Below are positions 7,165-18,129 of a DNA stretch of 59,108 bases, piece after piece (position 1 is the first letter of the stretch; each line of letters starts with the position of its first letter). Under the pieces are notes generated by a model. It was not told the DNA's origin, did no database searches, and was given only the letters and a program-made list of their open reading frames with translations. The position numbers and the translations under genes were made by a program. The stretch is from positions 1-59,108 of the forward strand of contig CAZILB010000003.1 of NCBI GenBank assembly GCA_964539925.1, in the 5' to 3' direction. The DNA comes from DP-20 sp964539925 (GTDB taxonomy: Bacteria > Desulfobacterota > Binatia > UBA9968).

Positions 7165-8186
7165 GCTGCGCTCACTCCCAGAATCCGCGCGGCATTACCG
7201 CCGAGGATTCTTTCTTTATCCGCCGCACTGAGATCCAAACCGTCGATGGCCTTGAGGCTGTTTTTGACCAGCACGCAGCCCTCTTCCGGCCCATAGGGGT
7301 AATTCGTTCCGAGCACCATCCGATCGGCGCCGAAAAAATCCTTGACACAGCGCAGGGTCGAAGCCGGATGGTCCGCGGTATCGACGTAAAAACGCCGAAA
7401 AGAATCGAGGGGATTTTCCTGAAGGCCGTACTTGTGGCGGATCTCGTCGGTCCGGCCGGAATAAATGTTGATCGCGCGCTGGGCGAAAAACGCCAAAACG
7501 CCGCCCACGTCGGCGACTACCCATTGGATCTCGGGGAAACGCTCCAGGACGCGGCCATAGACGAGACGGGTCATGGCCACGGTGCTGTCGAAGGCCCAGC
7601 CGAAAATCAAGGTCGGCATGATATCGATGCCCACCGCTTCGGTCGCCAGCGGCGCCGTGGGATGCACGTAGACCGGCAGTTTATATTTCGCCAGCCGTTC
7701 GTAGATCGGGAACAACTCTTCGCGGTCAAGCGCCTGGCCGTTCAGGTTGGCGAAGCAGCCGAAACCCCGCAGTCCAAGCTCGTTGACCGAACGCTCAATC
7801 TCGTCAAGAGACGCTTTGATGTCGCATGTCGGCAGGGTGAAAAACCCGATGAAACGCTTGGGATGCTCGCGCGCGATCGCTGCGATGGCGTCGTTGGCCA
7901 CGCGCGCGATCTCGACCGCGGCCGCCCCTTCAAAGCGATCCGCGCCCGGCGCCGGGATCGTCAAGACGTGGATATCGATCCCCAGTCGGTCCATGTGCTC
8001 GACCCGGCGCTGGATATCCTGGCCGTTGAACGTCGCCGTGTTGATCCGGCACTTGAGCTTTTTGTCGTAAAAATAGCTCATGCCGCTGTGCGGGTCGGGC
8101 TCTTCGAGCACAACGGCGCCGTCGAGCCGCTTCATCGCGGCGAGATAAGCTTCCGGAAATAGGTGCGCTTGGAAATCGATTATCAT
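7161..8186 (-). CDS. Amidohydrolase-2 family protein with altered metal-site residues
   Basis: A TIM-barrel protein of the ACMSD/amidohydrolase-2 family, 341 aa. The N-terminal motif is IDFQAHLFP, where family members usually have HxH, so the first ligand is Gln. The second metal His appears in LPVYVHPTAPL. The C-terminal motif reads LGTNYPYGPE, where most relatives have Asp in GTDYP or GSDWP. With the first His and the catalytic Asp both changed, the protein may use a different mechanism or be inactive. The ATG at 8186 was preferred over an upstream in-frame extension lacking homology. It follows another amidohydrolase by 40 bp and overlaps the gamma-glutamyltransferase start by 4 bp. Confidence 0.85.
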   Translation of the reverse strand: MIIDFQAHLFPEAYLAAMKRLDGAVVLEEPDPHSGMSYFYDKKLKCRINTATFNGQDIQRRVEHMDRLGIDIHVLTIPAPGADRFEGAAAVEIARVANDAIAAIAREHPKRFIGFFTLPTCDIKASLDEIERSVNELGLRGFGCFANLNGQALDREELFPIYERLAKYKLPVYVHPTAPLATEAVGIDIMPTLIFGWAFDSTVAMTRLVYGRVLERFPEIQWVVADVGGVLAFFAQRAINIYSGRTDEIRHKYGLQENPLDSFRRFYVDTADHPASTLRCVKDFFGADRMVLGTNYPYGPEEGCVLVKNSLKAIDGLDLSAADKERILGGNAARILGVSAA

Positions 8187-8226
8187 ACTTCTTTCAATTC
8201 CATGGGTCTTATAGGTCTCATGCGAC

Positions 8227-9258
8227 CTATAATCCGTAGAGCGCCCGGGCGTTGTCGTCGAGGATTTTGTTGACCACCGGCGGCGGCACCGCGCCGTCTT
8301 CCCTGAGCTTGCGCAGGGCAAGTATCTCCGAAGACGTATCATTGTGGCCGTAGTCCGTGCCGATGACCAGCGTGTCGTCGCCGGAATATTTCAGCACGTA
8401 GGGCAGATCGTCGTCCGTCTGGCAGGTGACCCATATTTTATTTTTGCGCAGCACCTGGCTTTTGTCGACTTTAGTACCGCTGCGTTCGAAACGCCGGGCA
8501 TAATCGTGAATCGCGTAGGGAACCCACTGGGAGCTGACCTCGATGAACGCCCACTTGGTCTCGGGAAATTTTTCCGGAATCCGGTTGAAGATCAGCGAGT
8601 GAAACGATCCCACGACGGCAAGCTTGAACTTGTTGAAGCCGCACTCGTTAAGAAAATAATCGTGCACGGCGAAGCTGCCGGTGGCCGAGTGTACACAGAT
8701 CGGCAGGTCGAGCCGCCCGGCTTCCTGGTAGATCGGGAAAAAATGCGGGTCGCTGATATGCTTGTCCCCTTCCAGGCCGCGCATAAAAATGCCGCAGGCG
8801 CCATTTTCTTTGGCATAGCGCGCCTCCTCAATCGACTTGTCCACGGACAACATCGGCAGCACCGCGACCCAGCGCAGGCGCTCCGGCGCCGCTTTCCAGA
8901 TATCGATCAGCCAGCGGTTGTAGCTGCGCGCCACGGCCAGCTCGACCTCGGGCCGTCGGGTAAAAGGACGAAGGAATATCGTTGGGTAAAGCACCTGCAC
9001 GTCAATGTCGAGCTCGTCCATATGCTTTAGACGGGCTTTGATGTCTTCCATCTCGCGCGACTCCCTGGAAGTGTCGTCGTAGCCAACGTTGCGCGCTTTG
9101 CCGATGTAAGTTCCATCGACCAGCCAGGATTCGCCGCCAGATGCGGCATCCTTGGGCGTCGGCACAATCCGCGGCCTCAGATCCCGTTCCGATTCAAGCA
9201 TGTAGTCCCAGGTGTGCATGGTCTCCAGCACATGGGCATCCGAGTCGATCACCGGCAT
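8227..9258 (-). CDS. Amidohydrolase-2 family metal-dependent hydrolase
   Basis: A 343-aa TIM-barrel hydrolase beginning MPVIDSDAHVLE, the D-x-H form of the first metal motif common in this subgroup. Later motifs are LPICVHSATGSFAVHDY (metal His), KWAFIEVSSQWVPY and the catalytic Asp in LVIGTDYGHNDTSSE. The C-terminal helix ILDDNARALYGL is the usual NARRLYG end. Family members hydrolyse or decarboxylate aromatic and cyclic acids. It is 2 bp downstream of the small zinc-ribbon gene, so the two are almost certainly cotranscribed. It differs from the next gene's product in keeping the Asp, so the pair may have divided roles. Confidence 0.9.
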   Translation of the reverse strand: MPVIDSDAHVLETMHTWDYMLESERDLRPRIVPTPKDAASGGESWLVDGTYIGKARNVGYDDTSRESREMEDIKARLKHMDELDIDVQVLYPTIFLRPFTRRPEVELAVARSYNRWLIDIWKAAPERLRWVAVLPMLSVDKSIEEARYAKENGACGIFMRGLEGDKHISDPHFFPIYQEAGRLDLPICVHSATGSFAVHDYFLNECGFNKFKLAVVGSFHSLIFNRIPEKFPETKWAFIEVSSQWVPYAIHDYARRFERSGTKVDKSQVLRKNKIWVTCQTDDDLPYVLKYSGDDTLVIGTDYGHNDTSSEILALRKLREDGAVPPPVVNKILDDNARALYGL

Positions 9259-9260
9259 GA

Positions 9261-9479
9261 CTATATTCCTCCTGGATTAGATCGGGTATTACGCGGGGCC
9301 GGCGCCAGCCCGGTTTTTTCGGTCTTGGAGCCCACCGAACTGTTGCAGCCCTGGCAGGTGTAATCGTAAAGCTCGCCGTCCGGCAGCACAAGCAGCAATC
9401 GCTCGCGCACGGGCATCGCCCTGCCGCACTTGTTGCAGTAAAGCAACGCCGCATTAAACTGATCAAACGTCGACGCCAT
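9261..9479 (-). CDS. Small zinc-ribbon protein
   Basis: A 72-aa protein with two CxxC knuckles, YCNKCGRAM near residue 15 and YTCQGCNSS near residue 41, separated by the beta-rich LLLVLPDGELYDY. The tail after SKTEK is low in structure. Zinc binding is very likely from the spacing; no enzymatic motif is present. It is packed between the EF-G-like gene (12 bp) and an amidohydrolase (2 bp). That suggests it serves the hydrolases, perhaps as an accessory subunit or metal donor, but this is inference from position only. Confidence 0.75.
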   Translation of the reverse strand: MASTFDQFNAALLYCNKCGRAMPVRERLLLVLPDGELYDYTCQGCNSSVGSKTEKTGLAPAPRNTRSNPGGI

Positions 9480-9491
9480 TGAAATGGCCTC

Positions 9492-11603
9492 TCAGGCCTT
9501 GTGCTCCCCATTCTGCTCCGCGGTCTTGCCGCTCCTGGCTTCCTTGATCACTTTTTCCGCCAGATGCGGCGGCAGCTCTTCATAGTGCGAGAACTCCATC
9601 TGGAACTCGCCGCGCCCGCTGGTGATCGAGCGCAGATCGGGCGCGTACTTCAGCACCTCGGCCATCGGCACCCTCGCCTTGATCACATGGGTATGTCCCT
9701 GGGTGTCCATCCCCATCACTTTCCCGCGCCGGCTGTTCAAATCGCCGATCACGTCGCCCATGCAATCATCCGGCACGCTGACTTCCATGCTCATGACCGG
9801 CTCGAGAAGAACGGGCCTGGCCTTTTCGACGGCGTTTTTAAATCCCATGGACGCGGCGATCTTGAACGCCATATCGGACGAATCGACGTCGTGATAGGAA
9901 CCGTCGTAGAGCGTGACGCGCACGTCGACCATCGGATAGCCGGCCAAATACCCTCCCGCCATCGCCTCCCGCACGCCTTTTTCCACCGCGGGAATATAGT
10001 TGCGCGGGACCGCGCCGCCGACGATCTGATCGACGAATTCGAAGCCATTGCCGGGAGGGAGCGGTTCCACCTTGAGCCAGGTGTCGCCGTATTGGCCGCG
10101 GCCGCCGGTCTGTTTTTTGAGCCTCCCTTGAGCGCTCGCCGTGCCGCGGATGGTTTCCTTGTACGGCACCTTCGGCGCCTTCAGGATAACCTCCGCGCCG
10201 TATTTGCGCTTCAATTTTTCAACCACGATCTCGATATGCTGCTGGCCCATACCGGAAAGGATAAAATCCCGGGTTTCTTCGTCCCGGTGCATTTCGATAG
10301 TCGGGTCTTCCTCCATAATCCGGTGGAGCCCCTGGGGCAGTTTGTCTTCGTCAGCTTTGCTTTTGGGCTCGAGAGCGAAGGAAATATTCGGCGAGAAACG
10401 CGGCGCGGGCGGATAGCAAATCGGCGCCTTTTCATCGCACAACGTATCGCCGGTGGCGACGTCTTTGAATTTTGCCGCGGCGACGATCTCGCCCGCGGCC
10501 GCATCCTTGACGGCTTCTTGTTTCTTGCCGTCGAGGCGGAACAGGTGCCCGGTTTTTTCTTTTGTCTGCCGGTTCGGTATATAGCAGGTCACGTCCTGGG
10601 CGATTTTCCCCGACATGACCCGCATGACCGAGAGCTTGCCGGCGAACGGATCGATCAAAGTTTTGAACACGTAGGCGGAAAAAGGCGCGTTCGGATCTAC
10701 CGCGCGCTTGATCGATTCGCCATTGGCCGGATTAGTTCCCTCGGCCTCGCCTCCTTCGAGCGGCGAAGGCAGATACTCGGCGACGGCGTCGAGGAGGTGG
10801 GCGACGCCGATCTGGCGCAGCGGCGCGCCAAACAGAATCGGAAAGAGGCTTCGCTGCCGCACCGCCTCTCGGATCGCTTTCTTTAACTCTTCAATGCTCA
10901 ACTCCTGCCCGTCGAGGAATTTTTCCAACAGCTCGTCATCGGACTCGGCCACGTCTTCGACCATCTTTTGGCGCCACGCCTCGGCGGCGCCTTTTAAATC
11001 AGCCGGGATATCGGCTTCGGTGAACTTACCGCTCTCGGCGTCATACAAGCACGCCTTCATCGTCAGCAGGTCGACGACTCCCTTAAAATCGGCTTCTGCG
11101 CCAATCGGCATCTGCAAGTAAACGCCCTTGGCTCCCAGGGTGTCCAACAGCGGCGCCAGGCGTTCGTGAGCGTTGGCTTGCTCGTGATCCATTTTGCTGA
11201 CAAACAGAAGGCGACTCACCCGATCGTCATTGGCCTGCGCCCATAGACGCTCGGACTCCACCCGCAGGCCGACGGTGGGATTGAGCATAAACACCGCGCC
11301 GCTGCACGCGCGCACGCAGCTCATCGCGTCCGCTAGAAAAGCGGCGTAGCCCGGCATATCGATAAGGGTGATCGGGTGCTTTTTCCAAGACAAGCCGTGA
11401 AACGCGGTCGAGATCGACACGCGATGCTTGACCTCTTCCGCCTCAAAATCGAGCACCGACGTGCCCTCTTGAACCTTTCCCAACCGCTGCGACGCTCCCG
11501 CCGCGAACAACATCGCCTCCCCTAAAGAAGTTTTTCCAGAGCCTCCCTGACCGAGAATCCCGACGTTACGAAGTTTATCGAGTTCCGCTACAGCCATGAT
11601 CAT
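9492..11603 (-). CDS. fusA2: EF-G-2-like translational GTPase
   Basis: A 703-aa elongation-factor-G homologue with all five domains. GTPase motifs are G1 GQGGSGKTSL, G3 DMPGY and G4 SKMD, compared with DTPGH and NKMD in canonical EF-G. Replacement of the catalytic His by Tyr is typical of the EF-G-2 group. The domain IV segment GGRGQYGDTWLKVEP and the domain V region VIGDLNSRRGKVMGMDTQGH are intact. The start at 11603 has AAGGA about 5 bp upstream; a second ATG six bases later is possible. It is probably a paralogue with a specialised role rather than the main translocase. It is cotranscribed with coaX upstream (22 bp) and the zinc ribbon downstream. Confidence 0.9.
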   Translation of the reverse strand: MIMAVAELDKLRNVGILGQGGSGKTSLGEAMLFAAGASQRLGKVQEGTSVLDFEAEEVKHRVSISTAFHGLSWKKHPITLIDMPGYAAFLADAMSCVRACSGAVFMLNPTVGLRVESERLWAQANDDRVSRLLFVSKMDHEQANAHERLAPLLDTLGAKGVYLQMPIGAEADFKGVVDLLTMKACLYDAESGKFTEADIPADLKGAAEAWRQKMVEDVAESDDELLEKFLDGQELSIEELKKAIREAVRQRSLFPILFGAPLRQIGVAHLLDAVAEYLPSPLEGGEAEGTNPANGESIKRAVDPNAPFSAYVFKTLIDPFAGKLSVMRVMSGKIAQDVTCYIPNRQTKEKTGHLFRLDGKKQEAVKDAAAGEIVAAAKFKDVATGDTLCDEKAPICYPPAPRFSPNISFALEPKSKADEDKLPQGLHRIMEEDPTIEMHRDEETRDFILSGMGQQHIEIVVEKLKRKYGAEVILKAPKVPYKETIRGTASAQGRLKKQTGGRGQYGDTWLKVEPLPPGNGFEFVDQIVGGAVPRNYIPAVEKGVREAMAGGYLAGYPMVDVRVTLYDGSYHDVDSSDMAFKIAASMGFKNAVEKARPVLLEPVMSMEVSVPDDCMGDVIGDLNSRRGKVMGMDTQGHTHVIKARVPMAEVLKYAPDLRSITSGRGEFQMEFSHYEELPPHLAEKVIKEARSGKTAEQNGEHKA

Positions 11604-11625
11604 CGATTCCTTCCTCGAGAATTTT

Positions 11626-12420
11626 CTATCTTTGCGCTCTTGCTTTTACCTCTTGCAGCGAATTTCGATCGTGAATGATCCGCAGCCCCGCCAGCGTCAA
11701 AAATTCATCCACTGCGTCGATGCTCAAACATTCCGAGGCCACCAGAGGCGCCAGACCGCCGGTGGCGACGACCTTGGGCTTCGCGCCGCATTGGGCTTGA
11801 ATGCGTTGCACGATGCCGTCCACCAGGCCGACGTAGCCGAAGAAAATTCCCGCCTGGATGGAATGGACCGTGTTGCGGCCAATGACCTCTCGGGGTTTGA
11901 CAATCTCGATGCGCGGCAGTTTCGAGGCGCGCTGGAACAGCGCCTCCAGGGAGATCGACAGACCGGGAGCGATGGCGCCGCCAACGTATTCGCCCTTTCT
12001 GGAGATCAGATCAATGGTGGTCGCCGTGCCGAAATCGACGATGATGCAGGCGTCGCGGTACTTTTCGTAGGCCGCAATGCCGTTGACAATGCGGTCGGCG
12101 CCGACGTCCTTGGGGTTTTCGTAAAGTATCGGCATGCCGGTTTTGATGCCCGGGCCGACGATCAGGGGATCGAGTTTGAAAAACCGCTGAGAAAGCTCCT
12201 GCGTCACCGTGAGCATGGACGGAACCACGCAGGAGACGGCGATGGCTTTGATCTGGCCGGTGCGGATGCCCTCGTAATCGACCAGTTGGGTGATGATGAC
12301 GCCGTATTCGTCAGCCGTGCGCTCCGCCTGCGTTGCCAGGCGCCAGTGAGTGATCAGCTTCTTGCCCTGGTACAGTCCAAGAACGATGTTGGTGTTACCG
12401 ATATCGATGGCTAAAAGCAT
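11626..12420 (-). CDS. coaX: Type III pantothenate kinase
   Basis: A 264-aa CoaX that phosphorylates pantothenate in the first step of coenzyme A synthesis. The ASKHA-fold phosphate motifs are MLLAIDIGNTNIVLGLYQG at the N-terminus and IIVDFGTATTIDLI in the middle. Also present are NPKDVGADRIVNGIAAYEKY and the adenosine motif VVATGGLAPLVA. Length is standard. It sits 11 bp after birA and 22 bp before the EF-G-like gene; birA-coaX pairs are common in bacteria, which supports both calls. Confidence 0.95.
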   Translation of the reverse strand: MLLAIDIGNTNIVLGLYQGKKLITHWRLATQAERTADEYGVIITQLVDYEGIRTGQIKAIAVSCVVPSMLTVTQELSQRFFKLDPLIVGPGIKTGMPILYENPKDVGADRIVNGIAAYEKYRDACIIVDFGTATTIDLISRKGEYVGGAIAPGLSISLEALFQRASKLPRIEIVKPREVIGRNTVHSIQAGIFFGYVGLVDGIVQRIQAQCGAKPKVVATGGLAPLVASECLSIDAVDEFLTLAGLRIIHDRNSLQEVKARAQR

Positions 12421-12431
12421 GGATCCGCGTA

Positions 12432-13262
12432 TCAGTCCTCCGCGGCAACGACATCGCCGGCGATGATGCGTTGCACAGCGCCGCTTTCGTTTTCCACCAG
12501 TAGCGCGCCTTCCGCATCGAGGCCCTTGGCGCGACCGACAATCTCTTGACCCAGCATCTCCACCCGCACCCGCCGCCCGCGCAAGTCAAAGCGCGCCTCC
12601 CAGCGCGCGGCTATAGCGCCAAACCCGGAGGCTTCAAGCACTCCATAGCACCTGTCGAGGTCCTGAATCAATCGCCTGAGAAAGCTTTCCCGGCTCACGC
12701 TTTGTCCCGTCAAAGCGAGCACCGACGTGGCGCGGCGGCGGATCTCTTCCGGCATGACTTCAAGCGAAAAATTGAGGTTCACGCCGATACCGAGAATCGC
12801 GTAATGCACCCGCTCAGCGTCGCAGGACAGCTCGGTGAGAATGCCCCCGAGCTTCTTGCCGCCGACCATGATGTCATTGGGCCACTTGATCGCCGCAAAA
12901 CCGGGAATAAATGCGGCGGTGGTTTCCGCCAGCGCCACAGCCGCCATCAAAGTAATTTGCGGCGCGTGGACCGGCGGCAATTTTGGCCTGAGGATGATCG
13001 ACAAATAAAGGTTGGCGAAAGGCGGCGATGCCCACCGACGCCCCAGCCGGCCCCGTCCTGCCGTCTGCGTTTCGGCGACCACGATCTCGCCTTCTCCCGC
13101 GCCCTTCTCCGCGAGCTCCCGCGCTGTGCTGTTGGTGGAGACGACCTCCTCGAAGTAATGAAATCTCGTCCCGAGGCGGCTTGGGTTCAATCCGTCGCGC
13201 ACCTGTTCCAGGCGCAAAGGTGCCCGGGCGGCGCGGATCATGTTTGAATCAAGCGGCGGCAT
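12432..13262 (-). CDS. birA: Biotin--[acetyl-CoA-carboxylase] ligase
   Basis: About 276 aa, covering the catalytic and C-terminal domains of biotin protein ligase. The biotinoyl-AMP motif is TAGRGRLGRRWASPP, preceded by the STNSTARELAEKGAG segment. FAAIKWPNDIMVGGKKLGGI and YAILGIGVNLNFSLE complete the active site. The N-terminal DNA-binding domain seen in BirA repressors is absent, so it should modify biotin carboxyl carrier protein without acting as a regulator. The start used here overlaps the nadC end by 14 bp; the ATG at 13241, 7 bp after the nadC stop, is an equally good alternative since neither has a clear ribosome site. Confidence 0.93.
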   Translation of the reverse strand: MPPLDSNMIRAARAPLRLEQVRDGLNPSRLGTRFHYFEEVVSTNSTARELAEKGAGEGEIVVAETQTAGRGRLGRRWASPPFANLYLSIILRPKLPPVHAPQITLMAAVALAETTAAFIPGFAAIKWPNDIMVGGKKLGGILTELSCDAERVHYAILGIGVNLNFSLEVMPEEIRRRATSVLALTGQSVSRESFLRRLIQDLDRCYGVLEASGFGAIAARWEARFDLRGRRVRVEMLGQEIVGRAKGLDAEGALLVENESGAVQRIIAGDVVAAED

Positions 13263-14103
13263 TCATCGTGATCTTCATGTTGAAATCGACCACCGGCGCA
13301 GAGTGCGTCAGCGCGCCGGAAGAAATAAAATCGACCCCGGTAGCCGCGACCTCGCGTATATTCTCCAGCGTGATGCCCCCCGACGCTTCGATCCAGGCTC
13401 GCTTGCCGACCAGCTTTACCGCTTCCGCCATCTGCGCATGGGTCATGTTGTCGAGCATGATCACGTCGGCGCCCGCGTCAATCGCTTCCTGGACTTGCTT
13501 CAAGCTGCTCGTCTCGACCTCGACCTTGGCCATAAACGGCGCGTGGCGGCGTACGGCTTTCACCGCCTCGGCGATGGAACCGGTCGCTTCGATGTGATTG
13601 TCCTTGACCAGGGCCGCGTCGTAGAGGCCAATGCGGTGGTTGGTGCCGCCGCCCATGCGCACGGCGTACTTTTCCAGCGTGCGCAGCCCCGGCGTGGTTT
13701 TGCGCGTGTCGAGCACCTTGCAGGGAAAATCCTGGACCGCTTCGACGTATTTGCGGGTGAGCGTGGCGTTGCCGGATAGGCGCTGGAGGAAATTGAGCGC
13801 CGTCCTCTCGGCCAGGAGCAGCGCCCTCACGGGCCCCTCCGCTTCGGCCACGACCATACCAGGAGAGACCTGGTCACCATCCTTAGCGCGTAAATGAACC
13901 GCGACTCTGTGATCGATAAAATAGAAAATACGCTCGAGTAAAACCAAACCCGCCACCACGCCGTCTTTTTTAGCGCGGAACAGCCCCGTGCCGCGTGATT
14001 CTGCCGAGATTGTCGACATCGTCGCCAAATCACCCGCACCGATATCCTCGTCGAGAGAATCGCGAATCAACCTTTCGATCTGTGGACTTACGTGTATGTC
14101 CAT
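13249..14103 (-). CDS. nadC: Nicotinate-nucleotide pyrophosphorylase (carboxylating)
   Basis: A 284-aa quinolinate phosphoribosyltransferase that converts quinolinate and PRPP to nicotinate mononucleotide in NAD synthesis. Family marks are LLAERTALNFLQRLSGNATLT, DTRKTTPGLRTLEKYAVRMGG followed by GTNHRIGL, VEVETSSLKQVQEAI, DVIMLDNM and IEASGGITLENI. The start at 14103 has GGAAGGGA upstream and lies 4 bp after the valS stop. A longer in-frame extension overlapping valS was rejected. Cotranscription with valS, birA and coaX makes this a cofactor-plus-translation operon. Confidence 0.95.
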   Translation of the reverse strand: MDIHVSPQIERLIRDSLDEDIGAGDLATMSTISAESRGTGLFRAKKDGVVAGLVLLERIFYFIDHRVAVHLRAKDGDQVSPGMVVAEAEGPVRALLLAERTALNFLQRLSGNATLTRKYVEAVQDFPCKVLDTRKTTPGLRTLEKYAVRMGGGTNHRIGLYDAALVKDNHIEATGSIAEAVKAVRRHAPFMAKVEVETSSLKQVQEAIDAGADVIMLDNMTHAQMAEAVKLVGKRAWIEASGGITLENIREVAATGVDFISSGALTHSAPVVDFNMKITMNAAA

Positions 14104-14107
14104 TGTC

Positions 14108-16849
<2,742 letters not shown>

Positions 16850-16853
16850 GAAG

Positions 16854-17360
16854 CTAATTTTCTGGCGGTAGATACTCTTCCGCCGCCGTCTCCTCGACCA
16901 CGTCGACGAGTTCGATGATCGCCGGCTCGGCGCTAGCTTTAGCCGCGCCCTGCGGTCGACTCGCTTTCCTAGTTTGCGTGAATTTTGCCGGCGCCGTCGC
17001 CGCGCCCGGTTTGTCCACTCCGGTCAAACCGAGACACTCGGCCACAGCCTTCTGCAGCTCGTCCCGGCGCACGGGTTTCCGCAGGATGACCAATCCTTGC
17101 CGAGCAGGCGGGCCGGGCGTACCGTCCGCTTCGATCCAAAGGGTCGGTATTTGCCAAGCCTCGGTCGCATTCAAGCCGCGGGCCGCCGGCGTCCCTTTTT
17201 CCGATAGGGCCGCGGCGTCGACAATCACCGCGTCCACTCCCGCCAGAGCCGCGGCTTGCGGCAGCGTCTCCATCACTCGCACTCTATGTCCGACCGGCAA
17301 CGCCAGAACCAACGCTTGTTGAAGCATTTTGTAGGGTTCAATAATGACAATGCTGCTCAT
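16854..17360 (-). CDS. Response-regulator receiver-like protein without output domain
   Basis: A 168-aa protein whose first 115 residues follow the receiver fold: SSIVIIEPYKMLQQAL, the central DAVIVDAAAL with the presumptive phosphoacceptor Asp, IPTLWIEAD, and LRKPVRRDELQKAVAE with the conserved Lys-Pro. Only one acidic residue is evident in the first acidic pocket, so it may be a degenerate receiver. The C-terminal 50 residues are Ala/Pro/Lys rich, then acidic (ELVDVVEETAAEEYLPPEN), and probably disordered. It heads the valS-nadC-birA-coaX run with 4-bp spacing. No kinase partner lies near. A role in signalling is inferred from fold only. Confidence 0.65.
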   Translation of the reverse strand: MSSIVIIEPYKMLQQALVLALPVGHRVRVMETLPQAAALAGVDAVIVDAAALSEKGTPAARGLNATEAWQIPTLWIEADGTPGPPARQGLVILRKPVRRDELQKAVAECLGLTGVDKPGAATAPAKFTQTRKASRPQGAAKASAEPAIIELVDVVEETAAEEYLPPEN

Positions 17361-17386
17361 CTGGCGAACGCTCTGCCTCCGTTATC

Positions 17387-17415
17387 TTGACAAGTTTTGG
17401 ACCCCAAGTTACAAA
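17387..17415 (+). promoter_or_regulatory. Sigma-70-type promoter for tRNA-Leu
   Basis: TTGACA at 17387-17392, a 17-nt spacer and TACAAA at 17410-17415 lie 31 bp before the tRNA gene. The -35 box is perfect and the spacing ideal. The divergent receiver-valS operon starts within the same 90-bp region. Confidence 0.65.
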
Positions 17416-17446
17416 CGATTAACACTCATGAGCTTCGACGGCTTCT

Positions 17447-17533
17447 GCGAAAGTGGCGGAATTGGTAGACGCGCAGGATTCAGGATCCTGTGGGGTAACA
17501 CCCGTGGGGGTTCGATTCCCCCCTTTCGCACCA
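17447..17533 (+). tRNA. tRNA-Leu (CAG)
   Basis: An 87-nt class II tRNA including encoded CCA. Acceptor GCGAAAG pairs with CTTTCGC. The D arm contains the AATTGGTAGACGC segment, the anticodon stem CAGGA/TCCTG encloses TTCAGGA giving anticodon CAG, a long variable arm follows, and the T arm contains GTTCGATTC. The long variable arm and D-loop fit leucine. Confidence 0.97.
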
Positions 17534-17599
17534 AGTACCTACTAGGTATCACACAAGCTCGTTTTTCTCTAATCTCCCCGTAAACCCCTCGCACGATTG

Positions 17600-17741
17600 A
17601 TGGCGGCGACATTGGCGGTCAGCGATCTTGCGCCCGATTTTGCCGTCGGACCGGGAGCCCCCGAATCGTGAGCGCCATGGGCGCTACGATTCCCAAAAGA
17701 GGTGAGGCCCGCCGGGCTCCCGCGACGCCGAGAGCGTCGCG
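17600..17741 (+). other. Intergenic region with two hairpins and a peroxiredoxin-like micro-ORF
   Basis: No complete gene is seen between the tRNA and the cytochrome gene. An ATG at 17600 opens a 23-codon frame, MAATLAVSDLAPDFAVGPG and on to a TGA at 17671, which resembles the first residues of AhpC/TSA peroxiredoxins and may be a decayed gene start. Next come a 13-bp hairpin with one bulge and loop ATG (17663-17692) and an 8-bp hairpin CGCGACGC/GCGTCGCG (17721-17741). Neither has a T-tract. Their function is unknown. Confidence 0.35.
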
Positions 17742-17774
17742 CAGGCGGAAGGTGAGCCGAAAGAGCGATTCACG

Positions 17775-18119
17775 ATGAAGGTGTTGTTAAAGTCAATTAT
17801 TGCGGTCGTATTCTTCGCGCTGGCGGCGGGCGCCTGCTCGCGAGAATCAGACCCGGAAGATCCACGAGCTCAAAACGCCGCTTGGAAACGGGGAAGGGCC
17901 GTTTATATTGCAAACTGTGTCGCTTGCCATAATAACGACCCCTCCAGAGACGGCCCCATCGGCCCCGCAATTCAAGGATCCTCTCGGGAATTGCTGGAAA
18001 CCCGAGTGCTCACCACCAGCTATCCGCCGGGATATGAGCCGAAACGTCCGACCAAGGTAATGCCGCAATTCCCCTTCTTGAAGGACGAAATCCCCAACTT
18101 GGCCGAATATCTCAAGTAA
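17775..18119 (+). CDS. c-type cytochrome lipoprotein
   Basis: A 114-aa single-haem protein. The N-terminus MKVLLKSIIAVVFFALAAG is a lipoprotein signal with a lipobox ending AAGAC, so the mature Cys is lipidated. The haem motif is CVACH, and MPQF near residue 99 supplies the likely axial Met. The remainder, including the final PNLAEYLK helix, follows the class I cytochrome c fold. It would carry electrons in the periplasm. It is convergent with the PuuD-like gene, ending 10 bp from it, and stands alone on its strand. Confidence 0.88.
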   Translation: MKVLLKSIIAVVFFALAAGACSRESDPEDPRAQNAAWKRGRAVYIANCVACHNNDPSRDGPIGPAIQGSSRELLETRVLTTSYPPGYEPKRPTKVMPQFPFLKDEIPNLAEYLK

Positions 18120-18129
18120 TCCCCGCCGC

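Noticed and set aside
9501..10886. 461-codon open frame on the plus strand
   Set aside because: Antisense to the EF-G-like gene, no family motifs; long antisense frames are common in GC-rich DNA.
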